From Eonycteris spelaea (lineage: Eukaryota; Chordata; Mammalia; Chiroptera; Pteropodidae), in NCBI GenBank assembly GCA_003508835.1, contig PUFA01000006.1:3658001-3722000 (forward strand): DNA of 64,000 nt, written 5' to 3'. Below, one piece after another: positions 20,578 to 31,539 of the stretch. A program made the position numbers and the translations under genes. Each line of letters opens with the position of its first letter. Positions within the stretch are counted from its first letter, which is position 1. The notes beneath the pieces were generated by a model, which saw only the letters and a list, made by a program, of their open reading frames with translations, was not told the origin of the DNA and did no database searches.

Positions 20578-22233
20578 CTGGCCATTATCTGAGCCTTCAG
20601 TGAGTAATAACCTTTTTGCTTCTGAAGGATCTTGTCTCACTGTTGATGATTGGTGACTCATCAGGGTAGTGGGTGCTAGAAGTTGAGGTAGCTGAGACAA
20701 TTTTTTAAAATAAGGCAACAATGAACTTTGCTACATTGATTACTGTTCCTTTCATGAATCGTTCTCTGTAGCATGTGATACTTTTTGATAGCATTTTACT
20801 CACAGAGCCTCTTTCAAAATTGGAGTCAATCTTCTCAAACTCAGTTTATATAATATTCTAAATCCTTTGTTGTCATTTCAACAATCTTCTCAACATCTTT
20901 ACCAGGAGTAGATTCTGTCTCAAGAAACCACTTTGCTCATCCTTAAGATGCAACTCTTAATAAGTTAAAACTTTACTATGAGATTTCAGTAATTCAGTCA
21001 CATCATCAGGCCCCACTTCTAAACCTCGTTCTCTTGCTATTTACACCACATCTGCAGTTACTTCCTTTGCTGAAGTCTTGAATCTTTCAATGTCATCCAT
21101 GAGGGTTGGAATCTATTTTTTCCAGATTCCTGTTAATATTGATATTTTAACCTTTTCCCATGAAGGCTTTCGATTTATTTTGCTCAGGTCAATTGGAGGA
21201 ATCACTTTCTATGGCAGTAATAGCCTTATGAAATGTATTTCTTAAGTAATAAGACTAGAAATCAAAATTACTGCTTGATCCATAGGCTTCAGAAGAGATG
21301 TTTTATTAACAGACATGAAAACACATTAGTCTTGTACATGTCCACCATAGCTCTTGCATGACAAGTACGTTGCCAAAGAGCAGTAATATTTTAAAAGGAA
21401 TATTTTTTTTTCTGAGTAGTAGAAGTCTCAACAGTAGGCTTAAATTATTCAGTAAACTGTCATACTGTCATACTGATGTGCTGTCCTACTGGCTTTGTTG
21501 TTCCATTTCTAGAGCATAGGCAGAGTAGATTAGCATACTTCCTAAGGGCCTAGGATCTTTAGAATGGTAAGTGAGCATTGGCTTCAACTTAATGCCACTA
21601 GCTGCATTAGCCTATGACAAGAGAGTTAGCCTGTCCTTTGAAGCTGTGAAGCCAGGCATTGACTTCTCTCTAGCTATGAAAGTCCTAGATGACATCTTCT
21701 TTCAATACATTGAAAATCTGTTTCTTAGTGTAGCCACTTTCATTAATTCTCTTATCTAGACCTTCTGGATAACTTACTCCAGCTTCTACATCAACACTTG
21801 CTGCTTCACTTCACACTTTTATGTTATGGAGGTGGCTTTTTTTTAACCTCATAAATCGATGTCTGTTAGCTTCAAACTTTTCTTCTGCAGCTTCCTTATC
21901 TCGCTCTGGATTAGGCTTCGCCTTAAGGTAGCATCATGGCTGGTGTGATCGATCCAGACCACTCAAACTTTCTCCATATCAGTGATAAAACTTTCTTATC
22001 GTTTTATTTTGCTTTCTTATCATTTGTATGTTCACTGGAGTAGCACTTTTAATTTTCTTCAAGAAATTTTTCTTTGCATTCACGACTTAGCTAACTGTTC
22101 GGTGCAAAGGCCTTAGCTTTCAGCCAGTCCTGGCTTTTAACACGCCATCCTCACTAAGCTTAACCATCTTTAGCTTTTGATTTAAAATGAGAGATGTATG
22201 GCTCTTCCTTTCACTCGAACACTTAGAGGCCAT
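20578..22233 (-). pseudogene. Tigger1 transposase pseudogene
   Basis: The start codon lies at 22233 (minus). The first residues MASKCSSERKSHTSLILNQK match the Tigger1 N-terminal CENP-B/Psq-type DNA-binding domain, open for about 37 residues before a stop. Many stops and frameshifts follow through the DDE catalytic core. The last part (minus frame 20527-20721) still reads the conserved C-terminus, including [11 protein letters not shown] and EGSDN residues. The usual TAG stop at 20578-20580 is CAG here, so that frame runs on for about 17 codons. No functional transposase is possible. Confidence 0.88.
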
Positions 22234-22659
22234 TGTAGGGCTTTTAATTGGCCTAATTTCAATATTGTTATATCTCTGGGAATAGGGAGACCCAAGGAGA
22301 GGGAGAGAAACCAGAGAACAGGCGGTGAGTGAAACAGTCAGAACATACACAACAGTTATCAGTTAAGTTCTCTGTATTATGTAGGTAAGGTTTGTGGTAC
22401 CCCAAAACAATTACAATAGTGATATCAAAGGTCACTGAACACAATTACCATAACAAATATAATAATAATGAAAAAGTTTGAAATATTGTGGGAATTTCCA
22501 AAATGTGACACAGAGACACAAAATGAGGAAATGCTGTTGGAAAAATGGTGTTGATAGACTTGCCACAGACCTTCAATTTGGAAAAAAACCACAATATCTG
22601 TGAAGTACAATAAAGAGGAGTGCAATCAAATGAGGTGTGCCTGTCATAATTATAATTCC

Positions 22660-22990
22660 ACCATTTAATAGTTTGCTGCAGTATATTTACTTTTAAAGAT
22701 TCAGCTCAATTATATATTTTATATATTTTATTAGATGTATAAACAAGAGGCAAAGGATGTCAGGATATCAAAAAAGTGTGATAGAATATTTAATGACTTT
22801 TGATCAAAGAAATCTTGTTATGATTAAAATAAAGTGTTTTGCATTGAGATGAGTAAATATTCCCTCTTTATGTATGGCTCAAAAATTATTTTTATTAGTG
22901 TTGCTAAATTAAAGTACTGATACTTTAAGTCAGGCCAGGTGCCTCAGACTATAAAGTAAAAAGATCAATAATGTGATTGAATAATGAGAA
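22660..22990. other. No gene; A+T-rich unassigned DNA
   Basis: Low-complexity A+T-rich sequence with no recognised repeat or frame. Confidence 0.35.
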
Positions 22991-22999
22991 ATAAAAATA

Positions 23000-23120
23000 A
23001 TGATTTGCAGACTGAAGACATGTATTTAGCTGAATGACCTTGGACAAGTCCTATACCTTGATTTTCTCAGGTCAAAAACAAGATTAGATTTGATTATATC
23101 TAAGGTATTTTTCAGCTGGC
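23000..23120 (+). repeat. Possible MIR fragment, sense
   Basis: 'gctgaatgaccttggacaag' followed by 'tcctataccttgattttctc' resembles the MIR segment CTGTGTGACCTTGGGCAAGTTA...CTCAGTTTCCTC. The rest is too diverged to align securely. Confidence 0.45.
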
Positions 23121-23335
23121 AAATCTCTGTATTTCTATAATAAATAAACAGCTCCCAATTCTATGACCTTGATATTTGCTTTTCTAGTGCATACCAGAAA
23201 AAATACCTGGTAACCTCTAATTAAAACCATCCGCTGGAAAAGGAAGGAGACAGCATTGTAGGGCTCTGTACCTGCTTTCTTTATAGCTAGATTCCCGTGG
23301 TCCTTCCAGCAGAGGGAGGAGGTGTGATAATTTAA

Positions 23336-23395
23336 CAATAACAGCAACAACAACAATAACAATAACAACAACAACAGCAACAACGACAGGAACAA
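23336..23395. repeat. (CAA/CAATAA)n microsatellite
   Basis: About 60 bases of CAA units with interspersed AAT units. It generates leucine/valine-rich phantom peptides on the minus strand in all three frames (23135-23538). Confidence 0.9.
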
Positions 23396-23399
23396 ACCG

Positions 23400-24500
23400 C
23401 AACAATGACAACAATCATGGGAATGAAGAGAGAGGAGAGAGAAAAAGAGAAGAAAGGGCTAAGCGCTTCTTCCATCCTCTGAGAGAGGGCTCTCCCGCCT
23501 TTCTCAAGGCTCGTCAGCACCTGCCCGGTGGACAGCACCGCACCTCTAAGGTTTTCACTCCACTAAGCCCAGATTGCTGGAGTTCACGAAAAAATACAAC
23601 AAAATCAGGGAAGGCAACATGGTAGGCTTCAAAGAGAAGACTCTAGATCTTGAACTGGGGACTTGGTTCAAGGATGCCATTTTTCTCTTGTGCTTTCCAT
23701 CATAACACACATTACGTGAATTCTGTCATAGTTATCAACTTTTCTATGATAAAATTAATGCATTAAAAATAGATATCACATTAAAACAAACGAAGAGACA
23801 TTCTAATTTAAAGGGAGGCCTCACATCCAGAGGAATACTTAAGAAGCTATTACATGTCAACCCTAAAGAGTTTCAGTAACAAACCTTCCTCCCCCTGCAG
23901 TGTAAAAGTAAGACGAGTAATGGTGAGCAAGGTAGTGGCAAAGATCCCATGAGGGAACAAGAATGTGAACAAGAAAATAGCAGATAGCCTACACTTTTAT
24001 GGATCCCAGAGAGGCTGGTTGGGATATGACCAGGTCAGCATTTCAACCAGGCTTGTGAGAAGTTCACAAAGCAGAGGTCAAGGGTGATCTTGTTTAGAGC
24101 AGAGTCAGATGAGAACTCCTAGAGTGGAACCCAGGTCTTCTGATATTTTTGCATCAGGTTATAGCCTGAGCTGAAGAACCATGTTATCACTAATGGAAAA
24201 CAACATAATCTTAGGCAGAAAATTTATTGTGCGAAGGTCAGAAATACTTTGAACTGTAGGCTTCACCATTTGCATTTCTGCTCATTTGCTTTTATGTCTG
24301 GGAGAAGGTCCAGGGAGCACTGACTGTTTAAATCCTTCGAGACCTGCACTTCATTTGTCATTTCTCATCCTTTCTTTATGGTTTTGTTAGACAGCGTTAA
24401 CTACCCCCTTCTGTGGCTAGGTTACTCTAGATTATCTGGCTTTCCGTACCTCATTACTTCACCTTCCCCTGGTCTTTTTCTTTCTCCTGCCCCTTTAACA
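23400..24500. other. No gene or recognised repeat
   Basis: Unassigned DNA; 23415-23450 is purine-rich. Nothing exon-like was seen. Confidence 0.35.
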
Positions 24501-24504
24501 TTCA

Positions 24505-24910
24505 TTCTTGGCATTTAAGAGAAGTTTATTGAGCACCTACTATGAGTCAGACATTGTTCCAGGTGCTAGGGATAGAAGAATGAAACACATAGCCATGGCC
24601 TGCACTGATGTAGGCTGTAGTATAGTGGGGTGCATAAAGGTAGGCATCAAATGGATATCTAAAGAAATTAATATATATTTAGTTCCACACATATAGAGAA
24701 GATGAGGTGCTCTATGAAGCTGTAACAGAGTGACCTACTTTCAACTGAGTGGTCAGGAAACTCAGCTTTGAAGATGTGGCATTTAAATCGTGACCTGAGA
24801 GAACAGGCAAGTGAAAAGAGAGGACAGAGTGTTCCAGGCAGAAGGCAAAAGTGTGTGCAAAGGCCTGAGACAAAAAGAACGTTGGCACTGGAGGACTTGA
24901 GAGAAAACTG
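24505..24910 (-). repeat. L2 LINE 3' end, antisense
   Basis: A very clear ordered match in reverse: 'aagtttattgagcacctact', 'atgagtcagacattgttcca', 'ggtgctagggatagaagaat', a degenerate body, 'gcatttaaatcgtgacctga', 'agagtgttccaggcagaagg' and 'gtgtgcaaaggcctgagaca'. The frame pairs at 24668-25070 are shadows in this repeat. Confidence 0.85.
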
Positions 24911-25089
24911 TTGCACACACTGGGTACAAACGGTGGCATTAACAGAAGAAAAAATAGTTGATTTGTCTATATGTGGCATATTTCGTGCAGATCTGGCTAC
25001 ATTATTAGTAAGGTTCCTGGCATGGAAAATGCCCATGTTTTCAATGAACAGCGTAGTATCCTCAATGTAGAGTATTATTTTACATGATT

Positions 25090-25250
25090 GTACATTGTAT
25101 CAGTCAGGACTTTCAGGAGCAAGTCCTAGAAAATCCAAACAGAACTTGCTTAAGCAAAATAAGTATTTATTAATTAGTTCACGTATCTGAAAAGCTCATG
25201 GGTAGGGCTACCATCAAGCCTGGCTCTCTCAGGGGTTCAAATGTTCTAGA
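25090..25250. repeat. Ancient interspersed repeat, left part, split by a hAT copy
   Basis: 'tgtatcagtcaggactttca', 'aaaatccaaacagaacttgc', 'ttaagcaaaataagtattta', 'ctgaaaagctcatgggtagg' and 'gctaccatcaagcctggctc' follow a common old mammalian repeat whose family name I cannot fix. Its right part resumes near 25490 with 'gccatgtgaccatgtcgaac' at about 25583. Confidence 0.5.
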
Positions 25251-25251
25251 C

Positions 25252-25480
25252 CAGTGCTTTCCAACAGAGAGATGATGCAAGCCACACACATCATCACTTC
25301 AACATGTAATCAATACAGAAATTATTAGTGAAATATTTCATATCCTTCTTTTATACTAAGTCTTTGAAATTCAGGGTTTCTTTTACATGTATCTCATGCC
25401 TCAATTTTTACTAGTCATAGTTCGTGTGCTTGATAGCTACATGTGGCTAGTGGCTACCCCCTTGGACAGTGCAGGTCAAG
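25252..25480 (+). repeat. hAT-Charlie non-autonomous element (MER1/MER3-like)
   Basis: The left end is 'cagtgctttccaacagagag'. Internal blocks 'atcacttcaacatgtaatca', 'gaaattattagtgaaatatt' and 'actaagtctttgaaattcag' follow. The right end has 'tacatgtggctagtggctac' and 'ccttggacagtgcag'. Flanking 'ttctagac' and 'ttttagat' may be a decayed 8-bp target duplication around the TCTAGA preference of these elements. No ORF. Confidence 0.8.
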
Positions 25481-25489
25481 GTTTTAGAT

Positions 25490-25800
25490 CCTCTCAATTT
25501 CAATACATGTGAGATTGAGCTAGATTGTCTTCTTAGAGGTCTGAGCAAAAGTTTCTTTGCATCTCATTGGTGCTAAAAGAGCCATGTGACCATGTCGAAC
25601 CTACATTGTGACTAGGAAGAAAGTGATGTGCCCTATGGTTTAGGCTGAATCACATACTGTACCCAGAAGTGCAGAGAACCGTAAGCCCCACCTGAACTCA
25701 ATGAATGGGAGTAGGCATTTGTTATTTTTGGCCACTTTATATTTATTTATCAGACTAGGGTAATAATGTTTGGGGATTCTGTCTACCCTATGTGGAAGAG
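25490..25800. repeat. Ancient interspersed repeat, right part
   Basis: Continuation of the repeat starting at 25090: 'ttgcatctcattggtgctaa', 'gccatgtgaccatgtcgaac', 'ctatggtttaggctgaatca' and 'tgaactcaatgaatgggagt' keep the order of that family. The hAT copy therefore inserted into it. Confidence 0.4.
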
Positions 25801-25804
25801 AACT

Positions 25805-26465
25805 GGAAGGTAGGCTTTTAATGGAAATTTATATTTTAGAAGTAAGATTTCAGGGTTGTCAAAGTAGCCCTTTTATTCTATGTTCTATATATTTCAGTTT
25901 TTAGTTTCTAGCTAGTAGCATGTACTATTTTTTTTTTAATTTTTATTTTTGGTTTTAAAGAAAAGGGTAGTAAACTTAGGTTTCCTTGTTCTAAAAATAA
26001 TAAGGCCAAATGGGGAAATGGTCTACTACTAGGGTGACCAAATGTCTTGGCTTGCCTGGGACAGTCCCAGCTTGGACCTTTTATTATAGTGTAATAATTA
26101 ATAGAATACCTTCATCCCCAAAGTGTTCCAGTATTAGAGCATATGGATGTCTAATCTAATACTTTAAAGCTATGATGGGTATTGATAAAGTTAACTCAGA
26201 ATTTAAAACAATATCTTGACGTTGTTAGCATAATTTGATAGAAACACCTTGACAACCAATAAAAGGGGTAGTCACATTGTATTTCTGCCTCCTCAGAAAG
26301 AGAGGTGTTCCAAGAGTTAATTTTTCTAATAACTGAAACTTGCCCTTTAAGCATCAAAATGTTTTAACATTAACCATTTTTGATGAAAATATTGCTCTGA
26401 TGTATTATACATTTTCCCAACTTCTTAAGAAGAGTAAACCAAACATAATTGAATTACTTGTTGAC
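25805..26465. other. No gene or recognised repeat
   Basis: A+T-rich unassigned DNA. The 84-codon frame at 26340-26594 overlaps a hAT element and has no recognisable product. Confidence 0.35.
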
Positions 26466-26476
26466 ATAAGTTATTG

Positions 26477-26698
26477 CAGAGCTTCCCACCTGTTCGACAG
26501 TCACTCTCTGGTGTGCTGTAAGTGGATTACAGGTATGTGGAGTTATGATCTCTCATCTCCACTGCTCAGGGAAGCCAGGTGGGGCTTAGGGTGATAGAGG
26601 CCTCTGGATCAGTTGCCTCTGGCTATTTTCCACAGTGTGTCATCTAAATAGTTTCATTTTCGAAGTGCATTTTGACTTGTAAAAGGTTGGGAAGCAGC
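26477..26698. repeat. Small non-autonomous hAT element with target duplication
   Basis: The left terminus 'cagagcttcccacctgttcg' is an imperfect inverted repeat of the right terminus 'tgtaaaaggttgggaagc'. It is flanked by 'agttattg' (26469-26476) and 'agttgttg' (26699-26706), an 8-bp duplication with one mismatch, as expected for hAT transposition. At 222 bp it cannot encode a transposase. Confidence 0.7.
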
Positions 26699-26709
26699 AG
26701 TTGTTGCTG

Positions 26710-27117
26710 TGTTATAATTAATATTCCGGGGTGGTCCTCCGTTTGGAGGTTATAGAAGGTGCTTTATATTTACCCTTGAACTGAATTTCCCCAGAGGACG
26801 TCAAGCCTTGCCCTTTGTGGCACTCTTCCTCTTTGATGGCCATTGCTTCTTATGGTCTTTGCTATTTTATTTGCTATTTTATTTTACACAGGCTCGTTAG
26901 GTAATATGGCCTGTGCTTGAGTGTAGCTTGCCTCTTCTAGGTGAAGATTTGGTAGTCACTCTTTGTATTACTGCCTTTTTAACTCATTCTGTCCTGTTGC
27001 TATACTTCATTTGTCTGAGATAACCTTAGAAAGTCATGTTATGCCTCCTCATTAGAGGTGGTAGATATCACATAGGAAGGTCTTTGTTCTTAAGAGTTAG
27101 TTGTTGCAAAAAAAAAA

Positions 27118-27151
<34 letters not shown>

Positions 27152-27535
27152 ATTTATTTATTTATAATATTAAGAAGATTGTAAATAAATTACTAGGTGA
27201 GAGCATCATAATGAAATATTATAGGGAAGAAGAGAATATTTGATGTATACACATGTAATACACACACACACACACAGAGAAATTCAAAAACACGAAGGAC
27301 AGTTGTGCTTTTCAAACCAACCACATAAAGGTCAGTCGTCAGTCGTCATGTGCTCTCGACAAGTGGTCCCTTGTTACCATTCTGAAACTCAATGCCCTTC
27401 TGATCAGACAACTGATGTTAGCCAATAAGGCATTTCTGATGCTTTTGTGTTCTTATGGATGGGTGGACCTTTTCCAGAATTATCAATGACAGTGGAAAAT
27501 CCTCAGTGGGCCACATGAAGTCTTAGTATAATCAG
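26710..27535. other. No gene; contains a compound microsatellite
   Basis: No recognised repeat family apart from the microsatellite at 27108-27150 and a short CA run at 27261-27276. Confidence 0.4.
27108..27165. repeat. Compound microsatellite A-run, (TA)n, (TG)n, (TTTA)n
   Basis: About eleven A, then six to seven TA, then about ten TG units, then three TATT units. The A-run start suggests a retroposon tail origin. Alternating purine-pyrimidine DNA, highly mutable. Confidence 0.9.
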
Positions 27536-27539
27536 AGTC

Positions 27540-27765
27540 TGACCTAGAGTTGAATTCTGGTTCTAGCACATGCAACTAGCTCTATGCATTGGATAAGTTT
27601 CTTAATCCTCTGAGCCCCAGTTTTCTCATTGAGTTTTTGTGATGGTGAAATGAGAAAATGTTTGTAATATCTCTGACTTGTAATTTATAATCTCTCTGGC
27701 TTGTCATAGATGATCACTAAATGGTATTGTTCCATTGTCATTATTGTTAATAATAATAATATGTG
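27540..27765 (+). repeat. MIR SINE, near full length, sense
   Basis: 'agttgaattctggttctagc', 'gcattggataagtttcttaa', 'tcctctgagccccagttttc', 'ttttgtgatggtgaaatgag' and 'catagatgatcactaaatgg' follow MIR from the tRNA-derived half through the core to the 3' LINE-like tail. Confidence 0.75.
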
Positions 27766-27769
27766 GAGT

Positions 27770-28770
27770 AGTTAATGGCTCATGGCAGACTTACCTTTGG
27801 GGAAAATATAATAAATAATAAAACATAAATATGATATTTTTGTTATTGGCCTAATTTTGAGTGCCATATTTCTCACAAAATAATGACGTGTATGAAAAAT
27901 TCTGAATTGACTTCAGTGGGTTAGAAATCCTCTGGAGTTATTTTATTCTTAAGTATCTATGATATTTACTGTGTAGCATTCTTTGCCAGGCAATTGCTGA
28001 CTGGTAGATGCTTTTAGGCAGATAATTGTCTTGGATTACAGATGACTTGTACAGGTTCTGTCTTCCACTTTATGGAAAATCAGTGCATCATTTGCATTTT
28101 ACTTAATTTCTATGGAATTTCTCCCCCATACCTTACATTTCTCAGAAAAAAAACAGATAGAGGTATTTAGGGACATCTAATTCCTAAACATCCTTCGGGA
28201 AGTTTCCAAGAGGACAATGATTATCCTGACCACCTGCCATACCTTCTCCTGCTTTCTATTGCAAAAAAAAAAATGCATATATACTTCATTAAAAACAAGT
28301 AGGGGTCTGTTTTCTACTCAAAGATGTAGAGAGCTGGAAAGAGAATTACTCCCAAACTTACAATGAAAAAAAAAATCTTGACAAACAGCAAGATCAGAAC
28401 TTTTCTTGAGCTCAGGGGAGTATTGATGTTACTGGGAAAGCAGCAGGCTCCAGATCTAGGAAGACACATGAGCACTGACTTACAGGAACCAGACACCTAT
28501 AAGAATTCAGTCAGGGTATTGTCAAATAGGTTGAGTCTGGTTGAGCACACACTAGCAAAAGAGGGTGAAGGTAGAGGCCACAAATAAAGGTGGGGCTTCA
28601 TGCCTTCTGAGAGGCACTTTTCTATGAACCCCTTTATGAGCTCATGGAAATGGTTGGGAGAGTCTATAGAAAGTCTTCCTCGTGGTGCAGTGCTGGAGGA
28701 GAAGAAAAGAAGCTGCTTTGGGAGGGGCAAGAAACTTCACTTGGACCCTTCTTTCCTGTGAACAAAAGCC
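27770..28770. other. No gene or recognised repeat
   Basis: A+T-rich to about 28330, with short A runs. The small frames on both strands at 28314-28730 are mutual shadows without recognisable content. Confidence 0.35.
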
Positions 28771-28774
28771 TTAA

Positions 28775-28776
<2 letters not shown>

Positions 28777-28818
<42 letters not shown>

Positions 28819-28844
28819 CGCGCGCGCGCGCACACGGGGGGGGG
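28777..28844. repeat. (TG)17-(CG)n-G9 tract, Z-DNA prone
   Basis: About 34 bases of TG repeat (28777-28810) run into 'cgagtgtgcgcgcgcgcgcg' (28811-28830), then 'cacac' and nine G. Nearly 60 bases of alternating purine-pyrimidine, including a pure CG block, is a classical left-handed DNA former. Confidence 0.9.
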
Positions 28845-28859
28845 CGGGTGGTGGTGGAA

Positions 28860-28878
28860 GGGTGGGGGTGGGTAGGGG
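28860..28878 (+). other. G-quadruplex motif
   Basis: 'gggtgggggtgggtagggg' has four G-runs of at least three with loops of one, one and two bases. That is the strongest loop arrangement for a parallel quadruplex. It lies 16 bases after the Z-DNA-prone tract. Confidence 0.85.
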
Positions 28879-28879
28879 C

Positions 28880-29115
28880 GAGAAGTGATGGACACTATTA
28901 CACTTAAGGGACCTGGTGAAATCCTGTTATTTCTGGAGCAAGGGAACAAGAAAAACCTCTTGATCCTTGGTGAGAGGGCCAGTGTGCATACTGTTTTCAG
29001 AAGTAACCCAGAGGAGATGTGGGATCACTGAGAAGGCCACACCTCAAGGCTCAGTGATGTGGTGCTTGTCTAGGACTGAGGCTTACTCACAACAGCAGAG
29101 AACTTTTTCTCCTCT
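28880..29115. other. No gene or recognised repeat
   Basis: Short unassigned spacer before the L1-related element. Confidence 0.35.
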
Positions 29116-29119
29116 CCCC

Positions 29120-30310
29120 CACCCCAAACCAGGCTAACAAAAGAAGGCAGAAAAAGAAAAGAAAGAATAGATAGAAAAAACCAAAATAATAGCTAGCAAG
29201 ATTAGTAGATTTTAGTTCACCCCTGTCAATAATCACATTAAATGTGAATGGTCTAATCACATCAGTTAAAAGATAGTCAGATTGGATAAAACAAGAAAAA
29301 CCAAACTATACACTGTCTATAAGAAACCCACTTTAAAAATAAAGACAGATAGGTTAAAAGTAAGGGGGTACAGAGAGACATGCAATGCAAACACTAAGCA
29401 AAATAAAACTGGAGTCATTAATATTAATATCAGACAAAATAGACTTTATAACAAGGACTATTCTCAGGGATAAAGAGGGACATTAAATAATTTTAAAGGG
29501 ATCAATTCTCTAAGAAGAGGTAACAATCCTAAATATGTGTGTACTTAACAAGAATTCTGAAATACATGATGCAAAAGCTGATAGAATTGAAAAGTGAAAT
29601 AGATAACTTCACAATTATAGTTGAAAACTTCAGTGCTTCTTTCTCAGTAAATGATAGGGCAAAGAGGAAGAATATTAATAAAAATATAATGACCTGAACG
29701 ACATTGTCAACCAGCTTAACTTAATTGACATTTATAGAACACTCCATCCAACAACACATCCATCTGAAGTACAAATGGAACATTCACCAAAAGACACTAT
29801 GTTTTGGGTCACCAAATAAATCTTAACAACTTTAAAAGGAAAGAAATCGTAGAAAGTATATTTATGAACTATAATGGAATTAAACCAAAGATTAGTAACA
29901 GAAAGATATCTGAAAAATCCTAATGTATGGAAATCAAAGAATATATATCTAAATAACCCTTATGTCAAAGAGGAAGTCTCAAAGGAATTTTAAAAAATGC
30001 AAAGAAAGTACAACATATCAAATTTGTTAGATGTAAGTAAATTAGTGCTTAGGGAGAAAATTACAGCAGTAAATGGTAATATATTTGAGAATAAGAAAGG
30101 TCTCTAATCAGTAATAGAAGCATTCACCTTAAAAAAAAATCTAGAGAAAGGAGAAAAAAAATTAAAACAAGGTAGCAGAAGGAAAGAAATAGCAAAGAGC
30201 AAATATCAATGAATTTGAAACAGAAAACCAATTCAGAAATATCGACCAAACTCAAAGCTTGTTCTTTGAAAAGATCGATGAACTTAAACATTTAGCCAGA
30301 CTGATCAACC
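29120..30310 (+). pseudogene. L1M ORF2 fossil, endonuclease and linker part, sense
   Basis: A clear match to the 5' half of mammalian L1 ORF2. Examples are 'ttaaatgtgaatggtctaat', 'ctataagaaacccactttaa', 'ttatagaacactccatccaa', 'tacaaatggaacattcacca', 'aacagaaagatatctgaaaa', 'ataacccttatgtcaaagag' and 'tgttctttgaaaagatcgat'. These cover the C-terminal endonuclease and the region before the reverse transcriptase. Stops and indels are frequent; the longest open piece is 63 codons (29282-29473). Confidence 0.85.
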
Positions 30311-30590
30311 ACTGAGATGGCCTAGAAATAGTGCATCCATTAGTAACGAGCACACCCATTGCCCAGATTTTGGTTTCTAAATGCCATTATCCAATAAAAG
30401 GAACCAGGACTCCTTGGAATAGTAGATGCCAGGACTGAGCATGGAAAATACAAGATAATCCTGGAGAATTTTCTGGTGCCACCAAGTGAGGAAGTGCTCA
30501 TCAATAACAATGACAAAACAATGGGAATTTTGTCAAATTCTGGACCATCGTGAAATATCTCTCAGTGAGCAAACCTGAAAGTTTTATCCA

Positions 30591-30642
<52 letters not shown>

Positions 30643-31535
30643 TTCAGGTTATAACTCAAAGGATAAGATAAATATCTGAGACCATATTGATAAAAATAAA
30701 AGTTAAATAAGCTGATTATTTAATGGTAGAAAGGACAACTCATCAGTATAGAAGAATTCCAATCAACAAGTATAGAAGAGTAAGGGAAATAGGAAATTAC
30801 CATTAGAACACCACAGCCATAATTGCTGCAAACCGGTTTCCTGATGAACCCTAAAATTAGTAGGTGAAAGTTTAAGGAGAAACGAGGTGTTTGTGTAGTT
30901 TCAAAGTACCATTCCCCAATATTTATCAATTACAAAGGGAACAATAGTAACTTTACAATAGAGAAACCTAGCATACACTATATCAACCAAGGGGTCAAGG
31001 TTAATATCACCAGTAATAAGACATATTGACATCATGCCCCCTTCCTCCAATTTGATGTACCAAGAAAGCACATCACTTCTGTGGTATTCTTACCAAAAAC
31101 CCGTACTCCCAGTCTAATTGTGAGAAAACATCAGACAAATGCAAACTGAAGGATAGTCTACAAAATGCTTGACTGGTGCTCTTCAAGTGTCAAGGGCATG
31201 AAAAACAAGGAAAGACCAAAGAATGGTCACAGATCAGAGGAGATTAAGGAGTAATGACAACTAAATGCAATGTGGAATTCTGGTTTGAATCATGGAATGG
31301 AAAAAAAAAAGGCATTGGCATAAAAACTGATAAAATTAGAAAAAAAATTTATAGTTTAGTTAATAGTATTATAGCAACATCAATTTCCTGGTTTTGAGCA
31401 TTGTACTATGATTATATAAGATGCTAACATCAGGGAAAGCTGGATGGAAGGAGGTATATAGTAGTTCTTTTGTCAATCTTTATAACTCTTCTGTAAGTCT
31501 AAAATTATTTCAAAATGAAAAGAAAAATGTCAGGA
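30311..31535 (+). mobile_element. L1ME/HAL1-like 3' UTR joined directly to ORF2 5' half
   Basis: It begins with an unassigned spacer holding the 30594-30640 GT repeat, then a clear 3' UTR. 'acatcagacaaatgcaaact', 'gaaggatagtctacaaaatg', 'aagtgtcaagggcatgaaaa', 'agatcagaggagattaagga', 'gcaatgtggaattctggttt' and 'cttctgtaagtctaaaatta', then 'tttcaaaatgaaaagaaaaa' as tail. This order is that of L1ME/HAL1 3' ends. The reverse-transcriptase domain expected between is absent. Confidence 0.75.
30594..30640. repeat. (TG)23 microsatellite
   Basis: A pure run of about 23 TG units, one of the longest uninterrupted repeats in the window, likely polymorphic. It sits inside the L1/HAL1-like element. Confidence 0.95.
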
Positions 31536-31539
31536 GAGC

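Larger units (their letters stand above)
20356..22643 (-). mobile_element. Tigger1 DNA transposon, nearly full length, antisense
   Basis: The element is bounded by terminal inverted repeats: CAGGTGTACCTTGGTG at 20356 and, at the other end, AATGAGGTGTGCCTG... read as CAGGCACACCTCATT from 22643 downwards. A TA dinucleotide (20354-20355) precedes the left end; the right TA is lost. Length is about 2.29 kb against about 2.4 kb for Tigger1. On the minus strand it shows the 5' untranslated part with 'aatattgaaattaggccaat', then the transposase region. It is a pogo-like cut-and-paste element of the Tc1/mariner superfamily. It is inactive because the frame is broken repeatedly. Confidence 0.92.

Noticed and set aside
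23135..23538. Leucine/valine-rich minus-strand peptides
   Set aside because: Produced by the CAA/CAATAA microsatellite in all frames.
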